Below, one piece after another: positions 15,845-23,637 of a DNA stretch of 64,000 bases; position 1 is the stretch's first letter, and each line of letters opens with the position of its first letter. The translations under genes were made by a program, and so were the position numbers. A model generated the notes under the pieces. It was not told the DNA's origin. It saw only the letters and a list, made by a program, of their open reading frames with translations, and searched no databases. This stretch comes from Fibrobacter sp. UWR3 (GTDB lineage: Bacteria > Fibrobacterota > Fibrobacteria > Fibrobacterales > Fibrobacteraceae): assembly GCF_900143055.1 (NCBI RefSeq), contig NZ_FRCW01000005.1, positions 124,001 to 188,000 of the forward strand. Direction: 5' to 3'.

Positions 15845-17404
15845 CTAGTCCTTGAGGCAACGAACAGAAAACCCTTTGAGCGCGTTGGTGCCGTCCAGGT
15901 ACGCATCGTCGTTGCCGTAGCGCAAGGCCATATTATACGCGTAATAGCTACCGTCCTCTGTAGAACTCCAGAAGTACGCGCCGTAGCCCTCGTAGAGGTA
16001 AATCCCGTTGCTGCCCCTGAAGCCGGCAGGGAGCGCGGAGAAGGCGAAGGCATCCGTGCCATTGCCACTACTATTCCATCCGGATGTGGACTTGAGCACC
16101 TTGCCTACGGTTGATTGACCACCGACTGCTGTGAACAATGTTTCGAATTCCTCTTCTGTTGGCAAGTGCCAGCCCTTTGGGCAAACACCGCGAACAGGAT
16201 AAGTCGGAGAGCATGTCTTATTATAGCCGCAACCCTTGCCGTTCGTGCTCCATGTGCCCACGCTGTCCATCGCGGCTGCCCATGTATAAAGGCGGCCGTA
16301 CTTGGAGCAGTTGCTTGCGTCGTCATTGTAGCACCAACTGGTGGAATCAGAGGTATAGTCTCCATTTTTATAAGGAACATCAGTATAGGTGTAGTTGAGG
16401 TTCTGGGCCATCCAAGTCTGAGTGCCGATGGTAACCGTCTTGTAAGTCTGACCGTCGCGGGAGTCGGTCATAGTTCCAGATGTCACTTCGGCAGGCTCTG
16501 TGACCTTGCTAGAAGATGATTCTGCTTTTTCTGAACTGCTCGACTTTGTCGAACTGCTAAACGCGACAGAACTACTTGATTTTACACTGCTGCTGGACAC
16601 ACTTGTCTCGCTATCGCTCGACTGCGGTGTGACGCTAGAAGAGGATTGTACAGTCTCGCCTTCGTCCTTGAGGCAACGGACAGAAAACCCGTAGTACTTG
16701 TCGTTGATCACGTTCGCACTCTCGTAGTTGTGGTACAAGTACATATTATACGCGGAATCGCTATAGTACTCTGTAGAACTCCAGAAGTACGCATAGTAGC
16801 CCTCGTGGTAGTAAAGCCCGTCGCCGTACCTGAAGCCGGCAGGGAGCGCGGAGAAGGCGAAGGCATCCGAGCCATTGCCACTCCATCCGGATGTGGACTT
16901 GAGCACCTTGCCTGCGGTTGATTGGCCGCCGACTGCAGTGAACAAAGTTTCGAATTCCGCTTTTGTTGGCAGGTGCCAGCCATCAGGGCAAGCCGTCGTC
17001 GCAGCCTCCCATGTGTAAAGGCGGCCGTACTTGGTGCAGTAGCTTGCACTGTCTTTGTAGCAGTAGCTGTTCGCAGTTTCGTAGTTGAGGTTCTGGGCCA
17101 TCCATGTTTGCGTGCCGATGGTGACAGTCTTGTACGTCTGGCCGTCGCGGGAGTCGGTCATAGTTCCGGTGGACACACTTGTCTCGCTATCGCTCGACTG
17201 CGGTGTGACGCTGGATGACGACGATTTTGCTTCACTGCTGCTAGACACACTTGTCTCGCTATCGCTCGACTGCGGTGTGACGCTAGATGACGAACCATCC
17301 GACGGGCGAGTCGCAAAATCGCTGTCGTCATCGCCGCAGGCGACAAGCAGCAGAACGGAAACTGCCGCAGCAACAAAAGAAAATCCATGTTTCGCTTTTA
17401 GCAT
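15845..17404 (-). CDS. FISUMP lipoprotein with two paralogous domains
   Basis: 519 residues. Lipobox LLLVACG (Cys about residue 23), then Ser/Thr-rich linkers and two FISUMP domains, about residues 79-253 and 314-519. Each has GTMTDSRDGQTYKTV, WMAQNLNY, YGRLYTW, GWHLPT, ALPAGFR, AYFWSST and GFSVRCLKD. The two domains are clearly duplicates; the second carries an insertion (WSTNGKGCGYNK). Three identical 41-bp DNA repeats encode parts of the linkers, so copy number could change by recombination. AGAGGT precedes the ATG. Likely surface-exposed; function unknown. Confidence 0.9.
   Translation of the reverse strand: MLKAKHGFSFVAAAVSVLLLVACGDDDSDFATRPSDGSSSSVTPQSSDSETSVSSSSEAKSSSSSVTPQSSDSETSVSTGTMTDSRDGQTYKTVTIGTQTWMAQNLNYETANSYCYKDSASYCTKYGRLYTWEAATTACPDGWHLPTKAEFETLFTAVGGQSTAGKVLKSTSGWSGNGSDAFAFSALPAGFRYGDGLYYHEGYYAYFWSSTEYYSDSAYNMYLYHNYESANVINDKYYGFSVRCLKDEGETVQSSSSVTPQSSDSETSVSSSSVKSSSSVAFSSSTKSSSSEKAESSSSKVTEPAEVTSGTMTDSRDGQTYKTVTIGTQTWMAQNLNYTYTDVPYKNGDYTSDSTSWCYNDDASNCSKYGRLYTWAAAMDSVGTWSTNGKGCGYNKTCSPTYPVRGVCPKGWHLPTEEEFETLFTAVGGQSTVGKVLKSTSGWNSSGNGTDAFAFSALPAGFRGSNGIYLYEGYGAYFWSSTEDGSYYAYNMALRYGNDDAYLDGTNALKGFSVRCLKD
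16596..16636 (-). repeat. 41-bp linker repeat, copy 1 (also 17172-17212 and 17244-17284)
   Basis: Three identical 41-bp direct repeats inside the FISUMP gene, each encoding SVTPQSSDSETSV. They sit between the two domains (this copy) and in the N-terminal linker (the other two). Confidence 0.9.
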
Positions 17405-17552
17405 AACCTAACCTCTACCAGATAGTTTTGTTTCAGATAATCTATATAATTTTTCGACATCCACAAATGCAGAGGCCTATTCCACAAGGAAAAAAAGGAA
17501 TTCCGGCAGCCGCCAGCCACCGGAATGGTATCATTTACAGGATTTTAGAGTC

Positions 17553-18500
17553 TTATTCGGTGAACGTGAACGGAATGGTCACCGTGGTGTTTCCAGATTT
17601 GACCTTGCTGAATGTCCAGCGACCGACAGCATTCTTGATTTCGCCATCGAATTCGCCGATACCCGTAGTGGACGAGACAACCGCGATGCTGATCACCTCG
17701 CCGCCCGGGGCAATCGTGAACTTGAGCGTCACCTTGCCTTCCAAGCCCGGTTTTTTCTTCAGGTACTTATTGTAGATATGGCGTAGTCCGGGTGTACGTG
17801 TGCGAACGACCTTCATGATATCGGAGGCAGATCGCGAGGAGTTCCCTGCACCCAGGTCGATATCGCGCACGGAAGGGGTCTTCATATTTCCCTTCATGGA
17901 CTTCGTATTGATTCCACCACCCGAACCGCCGAACAGGTTTCCGAGCGCCCCATCGATTCCGCCGCCACCCCCAGAAGCGACAGCCTCGTTAAAGGCTCCA
18001 TCGACCTTTCCGGCCCTCACGCCAATATGCGTTTTTCCCGTAGTCTGCAAGCCGTTCGTGTTCTTGAGGATTTTATCTATGTCTCTCGCGAACTTCTGGT
18101 CGTTCATGAGGTTGTATGCCGAAGCTGACGCGTTCTTGGTCATTGACGCGAGTTCCTTGAGGACGCCCCTTGTCTTGGGCGCGTTCGGTTTCCCCTGATT
18201 CTTGGGCTTGCCACCGCCGGGCCTGTTGTTCTTTTTTGCGATGTCTTTCGGTTTCTTATCCTGTTTCTTTTCCTGCTTTTTTTCTTCTTTCTTATCGGCG
18301 ATGTCGATTTTCGTTTCGATTTCCAAACTGGAGGTTTTCTCGAACATCATATCGTCGATAATAACCTCGTATGTCGTGGCCCAGAAACTCAGAGCGAGCG
18401 CGACAAGAAGCGAGACGCCGGAGATGCGTCCGAGCCGCTTGTCGGAATCAGGCATGAGCGAAGCCACGAATTCTTCCGTGGTCTGTTTTTTCGGTTTCAT
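17553..18500 (-). CDS. TonB/AgmX-type energy transducer-like protein
   Basis: 315 residues from the ATG at 18500, which has GGGGGAGGA at good spacing; an upstream in-frame ATG adds 27 residues without a ribosome site. One membrane helix (about residues 26-43) follows a short cytoplasmic part. A Lys/Glu-rich stretch with a KKQEKKQDKKPK run spans the periplasm, then a Gly-rich region, then a C-terminal TonB/AgmX-like domain with GLRHIYNKYLKKKPGLEGKV and a final beta-hairpin. This domain type is common in gliding/secretion and TonB-like proteins of Fibrobacter and myxobacteria. No ExbBD partner is in the window. Confidence 0.75.
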   Translation of the reverse strand: MKPKKQTTEEFVASLMPDSDKRLGRISGVSLLVALALSFWATTYEVIIDDMMFEKTSSLEIETKIDIADKKEEKKQEKKQDKKPKDIAKKNNRPGGGKPKNQGKPNAPKTRGVLKELASMTKNASASAYNLMNDQKFARDIDKILKNTNGLQTTGKTHIGVRAGKVDGAFNEAVASGGGGGIDGALGNLFGGSGGGINTKSMKGNMKTPSVRDIDLGAGNSSRSASDIMKVVRTRTPGLRHIYNKYLKKKPGLEGKVTLKFTIAPGGEVISIAVVSSTTGIGEFDGEIKNAVGRWTFSKVKSGNTTVTIPFTFTE

Positions 18501-18724
18501 GATTTTATCCTCCCCCTCTTGCGAGGGAATTGATGGTTTACGTTTTGTTTTGGGGGTGATTTTCTGGGGGTAATTTTTCAAGGTAAAAGGGGGCCTATCG
18601 CCTTGCGGTCAAGGCTTCAATTTTGCAAAAAAGCAATTTTCGTGAACAGGGCTTAACGGTCAAGCCTTGCACACAACGTAACGATGTACGGGGGATTTAG
18701 ACGACAATCATCGAAGGAATTACT

Positions 18725-18733
18725 TTATCCACA
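18725..18733 (+). promoter_or_regulatory. DnaA-box-like 9-mer
   Basis: TTATCCACA is a perfect match to the DnaA consensus. It stands alone with no cluster of further boxes and no dnaA or dnaN nearby, so an origin is not supported; regulation or chance is more likely. Confidence 0.35.
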
Positions 18734-19065
18734 ACACCAGTCTCAACTCCGTTCCTTCACTCAGATTCAAGACAAATTGTTCTCTCTGATTTTAAACTAT
18801 AAAGAAAAATCGGAACGGATTCACCCGAACGGGTAAACAAATTTTCAACATTTGAATTGTAAATTCCGACAAAAAGTGGCAGTACCAATAAGTACAAGGG
18901 CTGTGCGCGTTTTTGCTGATACGGTGAAGTCCTGCAACTTTACAAAAAGTTATTGCAAACAGATTTATTCCACCTTGTAGGCATATTTTGTTTACGTTCT
19001 AGTGTTTTAAACGGCTCTAGAGCGCACAACCAGGCCTGTCGCGGGCCGCAGGCATGGCCGTTTGT

Positions 19066-19071
19066 TATATT
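19066..19071 (+). promoter_or_regulatory. -10 box of alr, 9 nt before the start codon
   Basis: TATATT followed by TTACGCACT and the ATG. A normal start-site distance would place the 5' end of the mRNA at or next to the ATG, so the transcript is probably leaderless; no ribosome site is present. Confidence 0.5.
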
Positions 19072-19080
19072 TTACGCACT

Positions 19081-20304
19081 ATGAAGCTTTTACCGACCCC
19101 ACCCGACTTGAACCGTATCGCGCGCCCGAACTGGATTGAAATCAATCTTGACGCACTCTGCAACAACATTCAATTCATCCGCAGCCAGATTCCGGCAAAC
19201 ACGAAGATTCTGTTGCCCGTGAAGGCCGACTCCTACGGGCACGGGAGCCTCGCCTGCTCGTTTGCCGCAAAGTTCGGCGGCGCGGACTACCTGGGCGTCG
19301 CCCACATCAGCGAGGGCATGCTGCTCCGCCAGTACGGTATGGACTTGCCTATCCTGGTGCTCGGCCCCTGCACTCCAGCAGACTTCGCCTACTTCGTGGA
19401 GTTCCAGCTTACTGCTGCCATCACGGACATCCGTACCGCAATGGCGTTCGACCAGTTCCTGAGCGAAACGGGTACGACCTGCAAGGCGCACCTCGCCATC
19501 GATACGGGCATGAACCGCTACGGTTTCGATGCCGAGGACTTCAACAACATCCGCGCGGCACTGAGCCTCAAGAGTCTGAAATTCGAGGGGATGTTCACGC
19601 ACCTCGCCACGGCCGACATGCCGGGGAACCCGAAGACGGATATCCAGATACAGCGATTCACGCGACTCGTGGACGTGCTGGAAGCCGAAGGACTCCGCCC
19701 CGAAATCTGCCACTGCAGCAGTTCCGCAGGCACGCTCACGCGCCCCGAAAGCCACTTCGACATGGTACGCCCGGGCCTTGCGCTCTACGGCTACAACTGC
19801 ATGGGGGCAGCACCCTCCCCGTGGCCCATCAAGCCCGTCATGAAAATCAAGAGCACCATCCGCCACATTCACGACGTGAAGCCCGGCGAGACGGTGAGCT
19901 ACGGCGGCTACTGGATGGCACAGCAGCCCACCCGCATCGCGACCATCGCCATCGGTTACGGCGACGGCTACCTGCGCGGCGAATACAACAAGGGATTTGT
20001 CTTTATCCGCGGGCAGCTGTGCCCGATTCTCGGGCGCGTCTGCATGGACGCGACGATGGTCGACGTGAGCCACATTCCCGACGTGCAGGTCGGCGAAACT
20101 GTCGACGTGGTAAACGGCGAGCTCGACTTCCGCATTTCGATGGAAAGTGTCGCCGACGACCACCACACGATTCCGTACGAACTAACAAGCCGCGTGGCGC
20201 GCCGCCTGTACCGCAAGTACTTCTGGAAGAACCGCCTGGTGCGCTGGGATTACCTGAAGCAGGAATTCGGCGTGCAGGATTATAAAGAGTACCCGTTACG
20301 ATAA
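19081..20304 (+). CDS. alr: Alanine racemase
   Basis: 407 residues. A PLP enzyme that makes D-alanine for peptidoglycan. The PLP lysine is K48 in PVKADSYGHG and the second catalytic residue is Y274 in VSYGGYW. GYGDGYLR and GRVCMDATMVD are also conserved. The start is set at MKLLPTPP because WIEINLDAL, the family N-terminus, follows shortly and no ribosome site supports the upstream in-frame ATG. It is about 30 residues longer than many Alr proteins, mostly at the C-terminus (RLYRKYFWKNR...). Confidence 0.95.
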   Translation: MKLLPTPPDLNRIARPNWIEINLDALCNNIQFIRSQIPANTKILLPVKADSYGHGSLACSFAAKFGGADYLGVAHISEGMLLRQYGMDLPILVLGPCTPADFAYFVEFQLTAAITDIRTAMAFDQFLSETGTTCKAHLAIDTGMNRYGFDAEDFNNIRAALSLKSLKFEGMFTHLATADMPGNPKTDIQIQRFTRLVDVLEAEGLRPEICHCSSSAGTLTRPESHFDMVRPGLALYGYNCMGAAPSPWPIKPVMKIKSTIRHIHDVKPGETVSYGGYWMAQQPTRIATIAIGYGDGYLRGEYNKGFVFIRGQLCPILGRVCMDATMVDVSHIPDVQVGETVDVVNGELDFRISMESVADDHHTIPYELTSRVARRLYRKYFWKNRLVRWDYLKQEFGVQDYKEYPLR

Positions 20305-20416
20305 CCGTTCGCGCTACACTCGGATTTTAAATTACTCCGGTATGCGCTCACTCTCGCAACCGCCCTCGGTTAACACCCGAGGGCTTTGTTGCTCACAGCG
20401 ATAACCGTTCGCGCTA
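20299..20416. repeat. 18-bp direct repeat pair (20299-20316 and 20399-20416)
   Basis: CGATAACCGTTCGCGCTA occurs twice, 100 bp apart, overlapping the alr stop and between the two terminators. Role unknown. Confidence 0.7.
20363..20390 (+). terminator. Terminator of alr
   Basis: CCCTCGG-TTAACAC-CCGAGGG stem followed by CTTTGTT. Confidence 0.65.
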
Positions 20417-20436
20417 AGTTCGCGTTTATCGCATAT

Positions 20437-20464
20437 AAAAAAGGCTCCCGAGGGAGCCTTTTAA
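20437..20464. terminator. Bidirectional terminator between alr and hisD
   Basis: AAAAAAGGCTCCC-GA-GGGAGCCTTTT, symmetric A and T runs, between convergent genes. Confidence 0.8.
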
Positions 20465-20484
20465 TTTGTTTGCAAAACAGGACC

Positions 20485-21774
20485 TTAGAGGCGCTTGAGC
20501 ACCGCGGCGGCGTGGTGGATAAAGCCTTCTTCGGTAGCGACGGCGGCAATGGCCTTCGCGTTCTTCTTGATGGCCTTCTCGCTGTAGCGGATGATGCTCA
20601 TGCGCTTCAGGAAGTCGTACACGCCGAGCGGGCTGAAGAAGCGGCCCGTGCCGTTTGTCGGCAGCACGTGGTTCGGGCCCGCGAAGTAGTCGCCCACCGG
20701 CTCGCTGGACCACGGGCCGATAAACACGGCACCCGCATTTTCAATTTGCGCCGCCATGGATTCCGCTTCAGCGGTCATGACTTCCAAGTGTTCCGGAGCG
20801 ATGCGGTTTGCGATTTCCACGCCGTCGAACCAGTCCTTCACCACGAGGATGCGCCCGAAGTTGCCGAGCACCTTCTCGAGGAGTTCGCGCTTCGGGGAAT
20901 TTTCCACCTGGATATCCACGCAGGCGCTAATCATCTGGGCGGTTTCCATGTTGTCAGTAATGCAGATGGCCGCCTCGAAGCCGGAACCGTGTTCCGCCTG
21001 GCTAAGCAAGTCCGCAGCCACGAAGTCCGGATCGCAGGTGTTGTCGGCCATCACGAGCACTTCGCTGGGGCCAGCCACCATGTCGATATCCACGACGCCA
21101 AAAACTTCCTTCTTGGCGATTGCCGCAAACACGTTGCCCGGGCCCACAATCTTGTCGACACGTTCCACGACAGTCTTGCCCTTCGCATCCTTCGCGCCAT
21201 AGGCAAGCAGGCCAATCGCCTGAGCACCGCCGATGTGGTAAACTTCGGTAATGCCGAGTTCCTGCAGCACGAATGCGACTGCGCGGTTGATTTCGCCCTT
21301 GATAGGAGTGACGACCACGATGTCTTCCACGCCGGCAACGAGAGCCGGGACCGCGTTCATGATGACGGTGCTCGGGTAGATGCCCGCACCACCCGGCACA
21401 TAGAGGCCCACGCGCTTCATCGGGCGGATACGCTGGCCGAGCACGACGCCGTCGGCACCCTGCATGAGCCAGGATTCTTCCATCTGGTTCTTGTGGAAGT
21501 CGCGCACGTTCTTGATGGCCTGCTTCAGCGCCTTCTGCAGTTCCTTCGGGCACTTGGCGGCAGACTTCGCGATGGCCGAAACCGGCACGCGGATGTTCTT
21601 GCCCTTCAGGCCGTCGAACTTCTGGGCGTATTCCGTCGCCTTCGCGATGCCACCCTTCTTGATGTCGGCAAGGATCTGCATTACCTTGTCGTGAATTTCC
21701 TTGCTCGGGGCGACTTCGCGCCCGCAGATGCGTTCAATTTCTTGAGACTTTGGTGTAACCTTTACAATTTTCAT
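20485..21774 (-). CDS. hisD: Histidinol dehydrogenase
   Basis: 429 residues. A zinc enzyme that oxidises L-histidinol to histidine in two NAD-dependent steps. Motifs include VPGGAGIYPSTVIMNAVPA, DMVAGPSEVLV, LLSQAEHG (zinc ligands Gln and His) and FAGPNHVLPTNGTGRF. The start is set at MKIVKVTPK, with GGAAAG before it; an upstream ATG adds 8 residues. No other his gene is in the window, so it is a stand-alone copy here. Confidence 0.96.
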   Translation of the reverse strand: MKIVKVTPKSQEIERICGREVAPSKEIHDKVMQILADIKKGGIAKATEYAQKFDGLKGKNIRVPVSAIAKSAAKCPKELQKALKQAIKNVRDFHKNQMEESWLMQGADGVVLGQRIRPMKRVGLYVPGGAGIYPSTVIMNAVPALVAGVEDIVVVTPIKGEINRAVAFVLQELGITEVYHIGGAQAIGLLAYGAKDAKGKTVVERVDKIVGPGNVFAAIAKKEVFGVVDIDMVAGPSEVLVMADNTCDPDFVAADLLSQAEHGSGFEAAICITDNMETAQMISACVDIQVENSPKRELLEKVLGNFGRILVVKDWFDGVEIANRIAPEHLEVMTAEAESMAAQIENAGAVFIGPWSSEPVGDYFAGPNHVLPTNGTGRFFSPLGVYDFLKRMSIIRYSEKAIKKNAKAIAAVATEEGFIHHAAAVLKRL

Positions 21775-21795
21775 AGTCTTTCTTTCCTGCTGTGT

Positions 21796-21889
21796 CATTC
21801 TGAGCGAAGAACCGAAGGTTCGTAGTCGAAGAATCTAGATCCTTCGACGCCCCTATCGCTACGCTCCAGGGTCGCTCAGGATGACGCTT
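21796..21889. repeat. REP-like imperfect inverted repeat
   Basis: TCATTCTGAGCGAAG at one end and CGCTCAGGATGACG at the other, with internal GAACC-GAA-GGTTC, forming a long imperfect hairpin between hisD and cimA. Similar 'cattctgag...gtcgaagaatct' repeats are widespread in bacterial intergenic DNA. Confidence 0.7.
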
Positions 21890-21892
21890 CAA

Positions 21893-23614
21893 TCATCTTT
21901 TACGTCTCGTGATATCGGCGAGGTTCCTCACCTTGCGGGCACTCAACTTCTTGGCCTTCGCCGGAGCGGGTTCCTCTTCCTTCGCGGCGCTTGCCTGCCC
22001 CGCAACCGCAACCGACTTCACGTCGATATGCTTGTACGCGCTCTCGATGACCTTGTTGTCCACGAGAATCTTGTACGTGAGCCCGTCCACGAACGCCATC
22101 CAGGAGGCCTCGATGATATTGCTCGAGACGCCGACCACGTTCCAGTAGCCCTTCTCGTCGCCAAACGTCGTCCACACGCGCACGGTAGCGTCAGATGCCA
22201 CCTTGCTCCCGAGCACGCGCACCTTGTAGTCGTCGAGTTTGACCTTCGCCATGTTCGGGAAGAACGGGAGCAAGGCCTTGCGGAGAGCCGCGTCGAGAGC
22301 GTTCACCGGGCCATCGCCCTCGCTCACCTGATGGCTTATCTTGTCGCCAATCTGGAGCTTGACAGTCGCCTGCGAAACGGAAACGCCCTGAGTGGTCTTG
22401 TCTTCGATGACGCGGTAACCCAGAACCTTGAACGGCTCCTGCACCATGCCCAAGTGGCGGTACACGAGCAGCTTGAAGCTCGCCTCGGCGCTGTCGAAAT
22501 GCCAGCCCGCGTTCTCGCGTTCCTTGATGAGCGTGAGCAGCTTGCCCACCACCGGGTCCTTCTTGTCGATGCCCGGCTTGATGGCCCTGAGCTTTTCCAC
22601 CACGAGGGAACCACCCGCCTGGTCGCTCGTGACGAACACGCGGTCGTTGCCCACGGCATGCGGGTCGATATGCTCGAAACTGCGGCTCACCTTCATCACG
22701 CCGTCAATGTGGGCACCGCCCTTGTGCGCAAACGCCGCATCGCCCACGTACGGGGCGTGCACGTCGCTCGGCAGGTTCACAATCTGGTCCACGTTGCTGC
22801 TCAACTGGCGCAGCCTTGCAATCTTTTTCGCGGCAAAGAACTTCGCGCCCATCTTGAAATGGAGGTCTGCAGCGATGGTCGTGAGGTTCGCGTTTCCGCA
22901 ACGCTCGCCGTAACCGTTCACCACGCCCTGCACCATCGTAGCGCCGCTCTTCACGGCAAACAGGCTGTTGCACACGCCCAGGCCAGAATCGTCATGGACA
23001 TGGATTCCTATCGGAGTCGATATGCTCTTCTTGACTTCCTTGATAATCTCTTCGATTTCCCACGGCATGGTGCCACCGTTGGTATCACAAAGTACAATAC
23101 AGTCCGCGCGGCCGCGCTCAGCAGCCTTCAACGTCTCGAGAGCATACTGCGGGTTCGCCTTGTAGCCGTCAAAGAAATGTTCCGCATCGTAAATCACCTC
23201 CTCGGAATGGTCCTTGAGGTAGTCGATGGTAGACTCGATCATGTCGAGGTTCTCCTCGAGCGTCGTGCGGATAACGTCCGTGACATGCAAATCCCAGCTC
23301 TTTCCAAAAATCGTCTTGACCGGGGCGTCCGACTTCACGAGCGCCTGCAGCAGCGGGTCCTTCTCGGGCAGCACCTTCGGGCGGCGCGTAGAACCGAATG
23401 CGGCAATCTTCGCGTGCTTCAGCTTGACTTCCTTGATCTTCTGGAAGAATTCCTCGTCGGTCGGGTTGCTCGGATTGGGCCAGCCCCCTTCAATGTAGTC
23501 AAAACCGAAATGGTCAAGAATTCGCGCAATCTGCAGCTTGTCGGCGAGAGAAAGGCTTATCTTGCGGTCTTGGTTACCGTCGCGGAGGGTTGTATCGTAT
23601 AAAAAAACTTTCAT
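21893..23614 (-). CDS. cimA: (R)-citramalate synthase
   Basis: 573 residues. It condenses acetyl-CoA and pyruvate to citramalate, the entry to threonine-independent isoleucine synthesis; LeuCD in this window can act on the next intermediates. The N-terminal TIM barrel shows YDTTLRDGNQ, YIEGGWPNP, HVHDDSGLG and NGYGERCGNANL; the C-terminal LeuA-type regulatory domain follows from about residue 400. GGWPNP and the overall length favour citramalate over isopropylmalate synthase. A basic AKAKKLSARKVRN tail is added. TATCTT lies 7 nt before the ATG with no ribosome site, suggesting a leaderless mRNA. Confidence 0.92.
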   Translation of the reverse strand: MKVFLYDTTLRDGNQDRKISLSLADKLQIARILDHFGFDYIEGGWPNPSNPTDEEFFQKIKEVKLKHAKIAAFGSTRRPKVLPEKDPLLQALVKSDAPVKTIFGKSWDLHVTDVIRTTLEENLDMIESTIDYLKDHSEEVIYDAEHFFDGYKANPQYALETLKAAERGRADCIVLCDTNGGTMPWEIEEIIKEVKKSISTPIGIHVHDDSGLGVCNSLFAVKSGATMVQGVVNGYGERCGNANLTTIAADLHFKMGAKFFAAKKIARLRQLSSNVDQIVNLPSDVHAPYVGDAAFAHKGGAHIDGVMKVSRSFEHIDPHAVGNDRVFVTSDQAGGSLVVEKLRAIKPGIDKKDPVVGKLLTLIKERENAGWHFDSAEASFKLLVYRHLGMVQEPFKVLGYRVIEDKTTQGVSVSQATVKLQIGDKISHQVSEGDGPVNALDAALRKALLPFFPNMAKVKLDDYKVRVLGSKVASDATVRVWTTFGDEKGYWNVVGVSSNIIEASWMAFVDGLTYKILVDNKVIESAYKHIDVKSVAVAGQASAAKEEEPAPAKAKKLSARKVRNLADITRRKR

Positions 23615-23621
23615 GCGCACA

Positions 23622-23627
23622 AAGATA
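23622..23627 (-). promoter_or_regulatory. -10 box of cimA, 7 nt before the start codon
   Basis: TATCTT on the minus strand, then TGTGCGC and the ATG. Fits the leaderless pattern of this window. Confidence 0.45.
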
Positions 23628-23637
23628 GAAAATAATG

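Larger units (their letters stand above)
18501..19080. other. 580-bp intergenic region without a clear gene
   Basis: No convincing reading frame on either strand. It holds two related segments, CGGTCAAGGCTT and CGGTCAAGCCTT (18600-18690), one perfect DnaA-type 9-mer, a small ACCCG-AACGGGT palindrome near 18820, and the alr promoter at the right end. It could hide a small RNA, but I cannot assign one. Confidence 0.5.

Noticed and set aside
16596-17284. CRISPR array in the 41-bp repeats
   Set aside because: Spacing is irregular (535 and 31 bp), the repeats are inside a protein gene in frame, and no cas genes are near.
18725-18733. Possible chromosomal origin at the DnaA box
   Set aside because: Only one 9-mer is present and no dnaA, dnaN or AT-rich unwinding cluster is nearby.
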